NCBI GenBank assembly: GCA_944389455.1
Contig: CALXMK010000016.1
Location: 1-56,156 of the forward strand
Source: an uncultured Verrucomicrobiota bacterium
Lineage (GTDB): Bacteria; Verrucomicrobiota; Verrucomicrobiia; Limisphaerales; UBA1412
Direction of reading: 5' to 3'
Length of the DNA stretch: 56,156 bases
The stretch's first letter is position 1; each line of letters begins with the position of its first letter. The notes under the pieces are model-generated. The model ran no database searches. It was given only the letters and a program-made list of their open reading frames with translations, and had not been told where the DNA came from. Positions 1 through 8,221 of this stretch are shown here, piece by piece. The position numbers were made by a program, and so were the translations under genes.

Positions 1-944
1 GCCTCTTTTCCTACCGAAAGCACCCCTTCCGGCAAGACGATGCTCTCCAATAATTGACTCTCCACAAAGGCACTGGCTCCGACAGACCTCACCGGCAGTC
101 CCTCTATTTCAGAAGGGATACTCACCTCCGTATTCGTACCAGCATATCCGGTAATTGTCACCGTATTCTCTGCGGTAATCTCATACTGAAAATCCTCAAA
201 AACCCCCGCTACCGCAGCCGGATCCCAAGGCTGAATGTTAGTTATTGAATGAGTATAAATGACCCAATCTGTATCCGGAGCTCCTGGGACTGGTACAACT
301 TCAACTGTTTGAGTCCAATTCTCTTCATATTCCGCAGGATAATAAACAACAACAGTACTATCAAAAGGATACGGATATGTTCCTTTCCTGTAATCAAGAT
401 CTATCTCAAACGGAGCACTTGAATAGGAATAAACCCCTTCCAACTGCGGGCAGTCTGCAAATGCCAAGCTCTTGATCGTTAGCTCTCTCCCTCTTAAATA
501 GACCTTTGATAAAGACTCGCACCCTCTAAACGCCTCTTCATCAATCAGCGTTACCGAGGCCGGAATTACAACCTCCTCCAAGGACTTACACAAAGAAAAT
601 GCATATCCTCCAATGGTAGTCACAGAGTTTGGAATCTTTACTTCAGAGAGGGAAACACAGCCGTTAAATGCTCCTGAGCTGATTTCTGTTACAGAATCCG
701 GTATCTCAATCCGAGTCAAGTCGGATCCCATAAAGGCCCTCATTCCGACAGACCTCACCGGCAGCCCCTCTATTTCAGAAGGGATACTCACCTCCGTATT
801 CGTACCGGCATATCCAGTAATCGTCACCGTATTCTCTGCGGTAATCTCATACTGAAAATCCTCAAAAACAGCATCCTGCCCCCAGATAGAAAAGGGAATC
901 ATCGCGCTCAGCGCTAATGTCTTTAAAAGAATTGAATTTCTCAT
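1..944 (-). CDS. BspA-like leucine-rich repeat secreted protein, N-terminal part
   Basis: This partial gene reads leftward and stays open to the window edge; about 314 codons are present. I chose the ATG at 944-942 because GGAGG lies ten bases upstream and a signal peptide follows (MRNSILLKTLALSAMIPFS, cleavage probably after WGQ). The body carries LRR_5/BspA-type units: IPDSVTEISSGAFNGCVSL, then IPNSVTTIGGYAFSLCKSL, then IPASVTLIDEEAFRGCESL. These are preceded by a beta-rich module (VFEDFQYEITAENTVTITG) that recurs 222 codons later. Family knowledge: such proteins are cell-surface or secreted, and some bind host or polymer ligands; the ligand here is unknown. The C-terminus lies outside the window, so its anchoring cannot be judged. 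Confidence 0.85.
   Translation of the reverse strand, partial: MRNSILLKTLALSAMIPFSIWGQDAVFEDFQYEITAENTVTITGYAGTNTEVSIPSEIEGLPVRSVGMRAFMGSDLTRIEIPDSVTEISSGAFNGCVSLSEVKIPNSVTTIGGYAFSLCKSLEEVVIPASVTLIDEEAFRGCESLSKVYLRGRELTIKSLAFADCPQLEGVYSYSSAPFEIDLDYRKGTYPYPFDSTVVVYYPAEYEENWTQTVEVVPVPGAPDTDWVIYTHSITNIQPWDPAAVAGVFEDFQYEITAENTVTITGYAGTNTEVSIPSEIEGLPVRSVGASAFVESQLLESIVLPEGVLSVGKE
81..203 (-). repeat. Direct repeat, copy A, inside the BspA-like gene
   Basis: A 123-bp segment that matches 747-869 at all but four positions. All four differences are synonymous, so both copies encode the same 41 residues. The copies are 666 bp apart and in frame. Confidence 0.9.
747..869 (-). repeat. Direct repeat, copy B, inside the BspA-like gene
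   Basis: Partner of 81-203. It encodes the module that directly follows the signal peptide, from VFEDFQYEIT to LPVRSVG. Confidence 0.9.
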
Positions 945-959
945 CTTCAATCTACCTCC

Positions 960-989
960 ATTAGATTACTCTTTATTTTTTATTGTCAA
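960..989 (-). promoter_or_regulatory. Possible sigma70-type promoter of the BspA-like gene
   Basis: Read on the minus strand, a perfect TTGACA (989-984) is followed by TCTAAT (965-960) with an 18-base spacer, or by TAATCT (968-963) with a 15-base spacer. Both spacings are imperfect, so this is tentative. The start codon lies about 16 bases beyond the TCTAAT element, which leaves a very short leader. Confidence 0.3.
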
Positions 990-1176
990 TACAGTTTATT
1001 TTACTCTGCTTATTCTCAGAAAATTTCTTTTCAATTTCTTCTATATAAAAATCATTTATATTTTTCTATCCATTTCGATTTCTTTCTCTTCTCCCGGCAA
1101 TATGAGACATTGTGTATCCGAATCATGAAACTCTCTATCCACTATTCTCCCCTCAAATCTATTCATTTTATGAATC

Positions 1177-1205
1177 AAAAAAGCCCGGAATTTTTTATTC
1201 CGGGC
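1177..1205 (-). terminator. Intrinsic terminator of the NDK gene
   Basis: A perfect 8-bp stem, GCCCGGAA (1183-1190) with TTCCGGGC (1198-1205), is followed on the minus strand by a run of six T. It lies about 70 bases past the stop codon at 1277. Confidence 0.85.
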
Positions 1206-1276
1206 GTTCAAATACTTTAAAGATATCCCGCAGCACTATTCCGCGTGCCATTCTGGGATAAACAATACTCTACATC

Positions 1277-2449
1277 TTACGGATAAAACTTCCGACAGAT
1301 ACTTAAGAAGTGATTCGGATGTGTTTCATCCAATAAAATACCCATTTCACGCCGGACACTCTCTTCCGAATCACTGGCATGAGCCGCATTCACCATCACG
1401 CTGGTACCAAATTCTCTGCGAATAGAACCCGGAGGTGCTTTAGAGGGATCCGTTGGACCCAAAACCGTACGAATTTTAGCAATCGCATCCGGTCCTTCAA
1501 AAAGCAACACAATACTTTCAGCCGTTCCTTCTTCATGAAGCTGATCTGCAGGACATTCATTCTCCGCACGTCCGGACATAAAGCGAATAATATTATCAAA
1601 CTGGCTCTGCCCGTAAACCTCTCCTAAATCATTGGCTACTTTTTCCAAAACCTCCTGACCTAATTGGATACTTAAAGCCTTTTCCAGCGTAGGCTTAATC
1701 AGCCCTATGATTCGATCATTAAGCTTCGTACAAAGCACCTCGCGCACGGGACCATAAAACTCTAAAGCCTGGGCAGTAGACATTCTCTGTACCTTGATTC
1801 CCACAATATTCAATCCGGCACGACTGAAAGAATCGATGATATTGCCCGGTCTGCCTGTAGGAAAACGGAAATTCTCAGGCTTAATCATTGCCAAGGTCAG
1901 CTGAGGCTTGACTCCCTCCGGATAGCGCTCAACACCTCTGAGAATTCCTCCATCCGAATCGTATTTAGCAAAGAGTTTTACAGCGGCAGATACGCCTTCT
2001 TCATCTCCGCCTCCTAAAACCGCCGGTTCAAAATAAACAACTTTAGACGAATCATTCTCGTCCAAAATCAAATCCCCGTACGTACCGCATATCGTATTCC
2101 AGCAAGCGCTTGAACCGTATGCCCCAATGACTTCATGAACTTTGGCAATAGCATCTTCTCCCTGCAGGAGCAAAACCATAATACGATGGCGTTGCCCGGT
2201 TTTAGGATCCGGCCCAAAATGGTTTTCTACATAATCTCCAAGCAGACTTCTGATCTGCTCAGAATCGCTATGGCCTGAAGTACGCAAAAGCATTGCATAT
2301 TCCGAGGCGAACTCTTTGCTGGGAGCATACATGCGGGCACCAACCAGATGCAGTCCCGTACGTGTGATAAGACGAGCAATAATTCCTCCTGTACGGAATT
2401 TGCTCAGTGAATAAGGTGTAATAACCGCGTAGGCTAATTGTTCTGACAT
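1277..2449 (-). CDS. ndk: Tandem nucleoside diphosphate kinase with one intact active site
   Basis: This 390-residue protein contains two NDK folds; ordinary NDK is about 140-150 residues. The second half (about 185-390) keeps the family start (LAMIKPENF) and the active-site loop NAAHASDSEE, with His357 at the phospho-acceptor position (family consensus NxxHGSDS). The first half (about 1-175) has the TP-rich start (YAVITPYSLSK) but no HGSDS-like loop; the equivalent segment ends in VYFEPAVLGGG, so this half is probably catalytically dead and structural or regulatory. Expected role: transfer of gamma-phosphate from ATP to NDPs in the cytoplasm. It ends in a clear terminator and looks monocistronic. 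Confidence 0.88.
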   Translation of the reverse strand: MSEQLAYAVITPYSLSKFRTGGIIARLITRTGLHLVGARMYAPSKEFASEYAMLLRTSGHSDSEQIRSLLGDYVENHFGPDPKTGQRHRIMVLLLQGEDAIAKVHEVIGAYGSSACWNTICGTYGDLILDENDSSKVVYFEPAVLGGGDEEGVSAAVKLFAKYDSDGGILRGVERYPEGVKPQLTLAMIKPENFRFPTGRPGNIIDSFSRAGLNIVGIKVQRMSTAQALEFYGPVREVLCTKLNDRIIGLIKPTLEKALSIQLGQEVLEKVANDLGEVYGQSQFDNIIRFMSGRAENECPADQLHEEGTAESIVLLFEGPDAIAKIRTVLGPTDPSKAPPGSIRREFGTSVMVNAAHASDSEESVRREMGILLDETHPNHFLSICRKFYP

Positions 2450-2471
2450 AGATTACGATCCGGAAGAAACA

Positions 2472-2516
2472 GTGAGGACCTTGGGGGCCTCCTGGGCACC
2501 GGACCCGTATTCTCAC
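2472..2516 (-). promoter_or_regulatory. GC-rich structured leader upstream of ndk
   Basis: This segment is far more GC-rich than its surroundings. It is bounded by complementary pentamers (GTGAG at 2472-2476, CTCAC at 2512-2516) that would close a hairpin in the 5' leader, about 25 bases before the start codon. Just upstream on the minus strand is TTGACC with GAGAAT 17 bases on, a weak promoter match, so the structure would lie near the 5' end of the RNA. No known riboswitch consensus was recognised. Confidence 0.25.
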
Positions 2517-2615
2517 ACAAACTATTCTGACGGTCAAGAACGGAATTTCTCTCTCCTATCGCTTAAAACCTTCCTTTTCTACTCTACCACAAGAGGTTTT
2601 TAATAAAAATCCACT

Positions 2616-3668
2616 TTAATCTTCCTCAGCAGCTTTGCGTAATTTCTTCTGTTCCTTTTCCAGCCGCTTTTGCTCCTTCTTGATTCTATCTTGCTCTTCT
2701 TTATAGCGCTTCTTTTCTTCTTTTGTCATCTTGTCCAAATCCGGCACTGCATTGGTAATGGAATCACCTGGCAGGGTCACTATGCTTGGAGGCTGCTCAA
2801 CTGCCGGAGTCGGAGGATAATCCATACTTGTCTGCATACGCATTCCTCCACGAACTACTATGCTGCCATCCTCATTCTGAGCAAGGCGAGGACGCGATCC
2901 ATTATAGTAATCATAGAAATGACGCTTAAGCACCGTTCCATTAGGATCACAGACAAAATAGATAAAGCGCTTGGCATGAATCTGATTTAGAATATGCAGA
3001 TTACTCTGAGGATCAATCATCGCTCGTGGATCACTGAAAGAGAGCATCCCACAAACTTGAACCACCTTGTAATAAACCTGTCGATTTTGACTTGAAATAC
3101 GCACATAAAGACGCATTTTATCCAAATATGCTACCTGGATCACACCGTAATGACGAACTTCAGGTATTCCCCCCACCGGATTGCCCTCTTTATCCAACTT
3201 AGGAACCCCGACATCAAACCCCAGAATTTCCACTCCATTAAAAACATTAAAAGTTGCCTTGGGACTGATATAATAGGTTCCATCCCAATAGGGCAAATGC
3301 ACGCTGGCTACCACCTCATAAAGCCCAGACTTGAGAATCTCAAAATAAGGAAGAATATTAATAGACCTCCTGGCTGTCATGGAAGCTCCCAATTCAAATG
3401 TCCCGCTCATATCCATCTCGCCTAAGCGGTTAACATAGGGTGGATTGCTTGACTTGGACTCTATGCTGAACTCCAGCCAATTAGGAGATTCTCCCAGCTG
3501 GATTGTCTGCCCCGAAAGATTGGTAATCTCTACGGTAGCAATCACCGCCTCCCCGGAAAGATAAATATCCTGATCAAGAACTACGCTGACGCTGACCTGC
3601 CCTTGAACAGTCTGAACCGCTGCTACACTCAGGAGAGCCGATAGAGTAAATAATGCAGTGAATTTCAT
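2616..3668 (-). CDS. Exported protein of unknown function with charged C-terminal coil
   Basis: I do not recognise the family. I chose the ATG at 3668 (350 residues) over an upstream TTG because it gives a clean signal peptide: MKFTALFTLSALLSVAAV, with cleavage near VQG-QVS. Residues about 25-150 are beta-rich, and the stretch around EAVIATVEITNLSGQTIQLG looks like an Ig-like or carbohydrate-binding fold. A mixed region with aromatic residues follows (YYNGSRPRLAQNEDG). The last 40 residues are Lys/Glu-rich and should form a charged helix or coiled coil. The protein is probably periplasmic or outer-membrane associated. It stands alone between ndk and a HAD phosphatase, with more than 100 bases on each side. 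Confidence 0.7.
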   Translation of the reverse strand: MKFTALFTLSALLSVAAVQTVQGQVSVSVVLDQDIYLSGEAVIATVEITNLSGQTIQLGESPNWLEFSIESKSSNPPYVNRLGEMDMSGTFELGASMTARRSINILPYFEILKSGLYEVVASVHLPYWDGTYYISPKATFNVFNGVEILGFDVGVPKLDKEGNPVGGIPEVRHYGVIQVAYLDKMRLYVRISSQNRQVYYKVVQVCGMLSFSDPRAMIDPQSNLHILNQIHAKRFIYFVCDPNGTVLKRHFYDYYNGSRPRLAQNEDGSIVVRGGMRMQTSMDYPPTPAVEQPPSIVTLPGDSITNAVPDLDKMTKEEKKRYKEEQDRIKKEQKRLEKEQKKLRKAAEED

Positions 3669-3812
3669 CCTTTCAATAAACACCAATGTAAATTCTAAGT
3701 TTTTTTTTAAAAGAAAAAAAGCAAAAAATCCAATTTCCCTCTTCTAAGACTCTCCTCCTGTGAAAAAACGAAAACAAAATGCCGTATCGGCTCCCGGAGA
3801 CTATCCCGGAGA

Positions 3813-4415
3813 CTATAGAGAATTGATTAAAATAGAAGGAGGAATCAAGGTTCGAACATCCACCGCTTCCATGCCAGCCGCCCGAATACCTCTTAAACCC
3901 AAATCCGTATCCTCATAAGCACGGCAATACTGCGGTTCTACCCCCATCCGGCGAGCCGCTTCCAGAAAAATATCCGGAGCCGGTTTCTGATTTACCACAT
4001 CCTGGCTGGTCACAACCGCATCAAACCAATTCTGTATACCAAGCTGGGGTAGAATTTTCTCCATAATAGAACGCCTCCCTCCGGTCGCGATTCCCAGTTT
4101 CTTTTTACCCAGATTTTCACGAGCGATATCCGCAATCGGCTCTATCAGACGGACTTTACTCATCATGCGAATATATTCTTCCTCTTTTTCGCGGGCAGCC
4201 CTTTCGATATCCAGATTTGTCAAATTCTGTTCTCTGCGGAGCAGCAATAAAATATCACGGGAAGGAATTCCTCCCATCGAATAAAGCCTTTGACGATTAA
4301 GGTCTATCCCATATCGTTGAGCAACAATTTCCCACGCTTTCCAGTGGAAAAACATGGTATCAGCTAATGTTCCATCAAAATCGAAAATAAGTGCGTCTAT
4401 TCTCCCTGCGTCCAT
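3813..4415 (-). CDS. HAD-superfamily phosphatase, YqaB / beta-phosphoglucomutase-like
   Basis: With the ATG at 4415 the protein has 200 residues and the catalytic motif begins where it should: IFDFDGTLADT, with Asp12 as nucleophile and Asp14 as general acid. Further HAD motifs are ATGGRRS (motif II), NQKPAPDIFLEAA (motif III Lys) and YEDTDLGLRG (motif IV acids). Order and spacing resemble the fructose-1-phosphatase/sugar-phosphatase branch (YqaB) and beta-phosphoglucomutases, with a small helical cap between motifs I and II. The likely substrate is a small sugar phosphate. The frame remains open to 4490 through a TTG start, but that would add 25 unusual residues before the fold. Confidence 0.82.
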   Translation of the reverse strand: MDAGRIDALIFDFDGTLADTMFFHWKAWEIVAQRYGIDLNRQRLYSMGGIPSRDILLLLRREQNLTNLDIERAAREKEEEYIRMMSKVRLIEPIADIARENLGKKKLGIATGGRRSIMEKILPQLGIQNWFDAVVTSQDVVNQKPAPDIFLEAARRMGVEPQYCRAYEDTDLGLRGIRAAGMEAVDVRTLIPPSILINSL

Positions 4416-4520
4416 GCGTATTCTTATAGGATGAATCGCGGTAATTACCGCAACAATCTCTATCTTACCCACCTGTGCTTCACTCGGCAATCAAATTCAG
4501 TTTTTGCCCTTTCCTATCTT

Positions 4521-5051
4521 TCACCTCAAACGGAAACATTGAATCATAAACCAAATTATTACAACAATACACGCCCCTGTAAACATAAGTGGGCACATCG
4601 TCGGTCGTGAATAAGCCATGCAATAGAGCAAATGACTAAACATCCCCATAATAATAAGATTAAGTAATAAAATCATATCTACCCCTAAAGACTCCAAACG
4701 TTTACGATTCTCCTCTGTTACTTTGACCGGAAAATTAAAAAGCCCTGGAAAAAAACAAAGCAAGCTCATTGTTAGCCAGATAAAACAACTAATTCCCCAT
4801 ACAATTAAAAGATGCTCTTTAGAATCTTTTCTATCAATCTGCCCCTGAATATCAAAATGCACTGCCACCTCTTCCGAAATGGAATCCCAACAAAAAAACA
4901 ACCACACTCCTGCCCCAGCCATCAGCAAAAAAGAGGTTAATTCCCAAATATAATGCCGCGCTTTCCACCTCGGAGGCCGTATCTCAAAGCGATTTTTCAA
5001 CTCAGTAAACTCGAAAATCTTCATGTCCCTATACACTGAAAATTTTAACAT
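4521..5051 (-). CDS. DUF1648-like small membrane protein
   Basis: From the ATG at 5051, preceded by AGGA at good spacing, the product has 176 residues and four hydrophobic segments: WELTSFLLMAGAGVWLFFCW, then LLIVWGISCFIWLTMSLLCF, then a segment around LLLNLIIMGMFSHLLY, and a last one around CIVVIIWFMIQC. Between the first two lies VAVHFDIQGQIDRKDSKE, which matches the pattern of DUF1648 domains (a His-Phe pair, then Gly and a charged turn). Family members include SdpI-like immunity proteins and uncharacterised membrane proteins. No toxin gene sits beside it. Other start codons (GTG 5069, ATG 5024) are possible. Confidence 0.65.
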   Translation of the reverse strand: MLKFSVYRDMKIFEFTELKNRFEIRPPRWKARHYIWELTSFLLMAGAGVWLFFCWDSISEEVAVHFDIQGQIDRKDSKEHLLIVWGISCFIWLTMSLLCFFPGLFNFPVKVTEENRKRLESLGVDMILLLNLIIMGMFSHLLYCMAYSRPTMCPLMFTGACIVVIIWFMIQCFRLR

Positions 5052-5191
5052 TATTTTTATCCTGTTCACCAGAAATATTTTTTATTATAATCACTAGTTC
5101 AGGACGGTTAGCCGTCAGACCAACTGATCCAAGGATTATCCGGTTACATACAATCAACTCGATAATAGATATATACAAGATTTAAGTAGAC

Positions 5192-6064
5192 ATGAAAATT
5201 TATTTAAACGGGAAATTTGTTAATAAAGAAGAGGCCACTGTTTCTGTGTTTGATCACGGTCTTCTTTATGGAGATGGCATATTTGAAGGTATCCGGGCCT
5301 ATAACGGAAGAGTATTTAAATTGGTGGAACACATTGACAGACTCTATTACTCCGCCAAAGCCATTGCCTTAAATATCCCTATCAGCAAAGAGGAAATGAT
5401 AAAGGCGACAGCTGAAACCTGCAAAATCAACAATCTGAGTGACGCCTATATCCGTCTGATTGTCACTCGCGGCGTTGGTGACCTGGGGCTAAATCCCAAC
5501 AATTGTACTGTTCCTCAAATCATTATCATTGCCAGCAGCATAAAGCTCTATCCTGAACAATATTATACTGAAGGCATGAGTCTAATTACTGTTCCCACAA
5601 CCCGCAATCATCACAACGCCATCAATCCGGCCATCAAATCACTCAATTACCTCAATAATATTCTGGCCAAAATCGAGGCGCATAACGCCGGCGCTGAAGA
5701 AGCCATCATGCTCAATAGCCAAGGTTATGTAGCAGAATGCACGGGAGACAATATCTTTATCATCAAAGGCAATACACTGATCACGCCTCCTCTTTCCGCT
5801 GGAGCTCTCTATGGTATTACCCGCGGAACAGTGATCGATATAGCTAAAGAAATCGGAATGGATATCCAAGAACCGGATCTGACACGTTACGATGTCTATA
5901 ATGCCGATGAATGCTTTATTACCGGCAGCGCTGCTGAATTAGTTCCTATTGTAAAGGTCGATGGACGTCAAATCGGCGAAGGCAAACCGGGCTCCAAATT
6001 CAATCAGCTTCTCCAAGCATTCCGTAATTTGACAAGAACAACCGGAACTCCTATATTTGAATAG
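5192..6064 (+). CDS. ilvE: Branched-chain amino acid aminotransferase (class IV)
   Basis: This 290-residue fold-type IV PLP enzyme has the usual family length. The N-terminal signature HGLLYGDGIFEG lies at residues 22-33. The Schiff-base lysine is Lys149 in AIKSLNYLNNILA, and the cofactor-binding loop AEEAIMLNSQGYVAECTGDN follows. ECFITGSAAELVPI near residue 245 is typical of IlvE proteins. The enzyme should transfer amino groups between glutamate and leucine, isoleucine or valine. Class IV also contains D-amino-acid transaminases and aminodeoxychorismate lyases; the pattern here fits IlvE best. mcsA begins 39 bases downstream on the same strand, so co-transcription is likely although the functions are unrelated. 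Confidence 0.88.
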   Translation: MKIYLNGKFVNKEEATVSVFDHGLLYGDGIFEGIRAYNGRVFKLVEHIDRLYYSAKAIALNIPISKEEMIKATAETCKINNLSDAYIRLIVTRGVGDLGLNPNNCTVPQIIIIASSIKLYPEQYYTEGMSLITVPTTRNHHNAINPAIKSLNYLNNILAKIEAHNAGAEEAIMLNSQGYVAECTGDNIFIIKGNTLITPPLSAGALYGITRGTVIDIAKEIGMDIQEPDLTRYDVYNADECFITGSAAELVPIVKVDGRQIGEGKPGSKFNQLLQAFRNLTRTTGTPIFE

Positions 6065-6103
6065 AAAGGGAGATTTACCCTTCCCAAAACACGCGTTAGC
6101 AGT

Positions 6104-6943
6104 ATGCTTTGTCAAGCATGTAAAAAGACAGAAGCCACAATTCACCTGACACAGGTCGTGGGCAATAAAATCCGCAAACTGGATTTATGTGAAGCCTGTG
6201 CCGATAAATATGGCGTAAAGGACCCTGCCGGGTTCTCAATGATTGAGATACTTAAAAAATTCTCTCAAATCATTGAAAGCCCTATTCAGAGTTCATCTAG
6301 TCATTCGAAAGAATGCAGTGTCTGCGGATATACAGAAAATGACATAGCCAAAACAGGCCGGGTAGGCTGTGCGGCCTGCTATGCCGTCTTTAATGATGAG
6401 ATTAAGAAAACCCTCTCCTCTATTCAGAAAAGTGATACTCATATCGGAAAACATCCGGATAAACTACCTGCTGAGGCGAAAATATTTTTAGATTCCCAGG
6501 AAGAAGAATCCTCCCGGGAATCTGCTCAAACGAATTCCTCTTCAAATCAGAAGAGCATCTCAAAACCTAAAAATAGTAAAGGAACTAAAAGTTCCAAAGC
6601 TAATGACGCTAAGAATTCTTCTAAAACTTCGGAAGAAATCATACAAACAACTCTCGGAAAATCGGCGGAAAAGAAAAATTCCACCACTCCGTCCGAGACC
6701 AACTCATCACACATCGAGCATCAGATTTATATCATCAATGAACGTCTCAAAAGCCATCAGGAAATGTTGGAAGAGGCCATCAAAAATGAGGATTATATCT
6801 ATGCCGCCAAAATAAGAGATCAAATTAAATCTTTTAAAGAAGAACTCCAATCGTGGAAAGAAGAGGCTGAAGGGAATAAAAAGAAACCTCTCAGAAAAAA
6901 ACAATCCTCCTCTTCAAGCCGGAAAAAGAAAAAAACAGAATAA
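6104..6943 (+). CDS. mcsA: McsA, activator of protein arginine kinase, with extended Ser/Lys linker
   Basis: The first about 115 residues carry paired Cys motifs (CQAC at 3-6, CEAC, CSVCG, CAAC) that form the zinc-binding modules of McsA. The C-terminus holds a UVR domain (about 205-250, ERLKSHQEMLEEAIKNEDY and AAKIRDQIKSFKEEL) of the type that contacts ClpC or McsB. Between them is a low-complexity Ser/Lys/Asn linker (about 130-200) and after them a basic SRKKKKTE tail, making the protein about 100 residues longer than typical Firmicutes McsA. The role is to bind and activate McsB and to couple it to ClpC. It sits 33 bases upstream of mcsB. Confidence 0.88.
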   Translation: MLCQACKKTEATIHLTQVVGNKIRKLDLCEACADKYGVKDPAGFSMIEILKKFSQIIESPIQSSSSHSKECSVCGYTENDIAKTGRVGCAACYAVFNDEIKKTLSSIQKSDTHIGKHPDKLPAEAKIFLDSQEEESSRESAQTNSSSNQKSISKPKNSKGTKSSKANDAKNSSKTSEEIIQTTLGKSAEKKNSTTPSETNSSHIEHQIYIINERLKSHQEMLEEAIKNEDYIYAAKIRDQIKSFKEELQSWKEEAEGNKKKPLRKKQSSSSSRKKKKTE

Positions 6944-6976
6944 TCCGCAATCTATTATAATAAATTAGAGGAGAAA

Positions 6977-8086
6977 ATGACTTTATCTGAATTTTTAATG
7001 CCTACCAAGGAATACACCGCCCGCCGCGGTCCTATGGATAAGATCGTGCTCAGCAGCCGAGTCAGGCTGGCACGCAATCTTTTCCAACTTCCATTTCCAG
7101 CAAAGGCTAAGAAATCAGTACACCTCAAAATTCTCAACGAAATCAAACAAGCCGTTCAGACCATTCCTGATATCTCCTCAGAAGGATTGATTGTCAGCAT
7201 GGACGAACTCTCCAACAATGACAAAACTGTCTTGGTAGAACGTCACCTAATCAGTCGTGAACATGCCAAACGAGGAGCCGGCAGCGGACTCGCCATTAAC
7301 AAAGAAGAAAATATCTCCCTGATGATCAATGAGGAAGACCACTTGCGAATGCAGGCCATCTTTCCCGGCTCACAAGTGCGCAACGCATGGAAGAAAATTG
7401 ATTCCATCGATACTCTTCTGGGTAAAGTACTCAATTACGCGTTCCACCCTCAATACGGTTATTTGACCGCATGTCCTACCAATCTTGGAACAGGTATTCG
7501 AGTAAGCGCCATGCTTCACTTGCCTGGTCTGGTCCTCAGAGATCAAATCAACCAAATCATTAATGCGGTCAATAAAATAGGCCTTGCCGTCCGCGGCATT
7601 TACGGAGAAGGCTCTGCCGCGTTGGGCAATCTCTTCCAGGCTTCCAACCAAATGACTTTGGGAATTACGGAAGAGAGCATTGTGAGCAAGCTGGAAAAAG
7701 TCATCAACGCCCTTATCGAAAACGAAGAAGAAGCCCGCCGACACCTTCTGGCTGAAAAGGGACAAATCACTCTCTTAAATCATATTGGTCGTGCCTACGG
7801 TATTCTTTCCAATGCCTACTCCATCGACTCACAAGAAGCACTCAATTACCTCTCCCTTATTAGGCTTGGGGTAGATCTGGGAATTTTCCCTCATGGAGAC
7901 CGCTCCATGGTAGAAGAACTCTTCCTTTTCATCCAAAAAGGACATTTTCAACTTTTCAGCAAAGATTCCTTGTCAACTCCTCAACAAAGAGACATTGCTC
8001 GAGCCAGCCTGCTCCGCGAAGGAATCTTAAAATTCGGAACCCCTCGTCAGGTCAAAACTGCTTCCTCTTCGGAGAAAGGCATTTAA
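6977..8086 (+). CDS. mcsB: Protein arginine kinase McsB
   Basis: The protein is 369 residues, close to the family norm. VLSSRVRLARNL (about 24-35) is the N-terminal guanidino-kinase signature, and LTACPTNLGTGIRVS contains the catalytic Cys166. The C-terminal motif RDIARA (338-343) matches the RDxxRA pocket that binds phosphoarginine and activates McsB allosterically in Gram-positive bacteria. It should phosphorylate arginines on aberrant proteins, marking them for ClpCP. It lies directly between mcsA and clpC on the same strand, as in Bacillus, but without a neighbouring ctsR. Confidence 0.93.
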   Translation: MTLSEFLMPTKEYTARRGPMDKIVLSSRVRLARNLFQLPFPAKAKKSVHLKILNEIKQAVQTIPDISSEGLIVSMDELSNNDKTVLVERHLISREHAKRGAGSGLAINKEENISLMINEEDHLRMQAIFPGSQVRNAWKKIDSIDTLLGKVLNYAFHPQYGYLTACPTNLGTGIRVSAMLHLPGLVLRDQINQIINAVNKIGLAVRGIYGEGSAALGNLFQASNQMTLGITEESIVSKLEKVINALIENEEEARRHLLAEKGQITLLNHIGRAYGILSNAYSIDSQEALNYLSLIRLGVDLGIFPHGDRSMVEELFLFIQKGHFQLFSKDSLSTPQQRDIARASLLREGILKFGTPRQVKTASSSEKGI

Positions 8087-8150
8087 ACTTTGAGCAAAAC
8101 AATCTTATTTAAAGGCTTCTTTCCCTCTCATCCGCCTGAAGATAAGAACC

Positions 8151-8180
8151 TTGATTAAACGCGAATTTACAACTCATAAT
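8151..8180 (+). promoter_or_regulatory. Possible promoter of clpC
   Basis: TTGATT (8151-8156) and CATAAT (8175-8180) are separated by 18 bases and lie about 41 bases before the clpC start. Neither a CtsR heptad repeat nor a CIRCE element was seen around it. Confidence 0.35.
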
Positions 8181-8221
8181 AACATAAAAAATTAACAAAC
8201 AATAAAAAGAGATAATTAACC

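Larger units (their letters stand above)
945..1276. other. Intergenic region with promoter and terminator only
   Basis: AT-rich gap of 332 bp between two minus-strand genes. It holds the terminator of the NDK gene (1177-1205) and a possible promoter for the BspA-like gene (960-989). I see no coding frame or RNA gene in the rest. Confidence 0.6.

Noticed and set aside
5103..5116. GACGG-TTAG-CCGTC hairpin before ilvE as a terminator or attenuator
   Set aside because: Only five base pairs and no T-run; too weak to call.
8087..8221. CtsR or CIRCE operator before clpC
   Set aside because: Neither the CtsR heptad repeat nor the TTAGCACTC inverted repeat is present.
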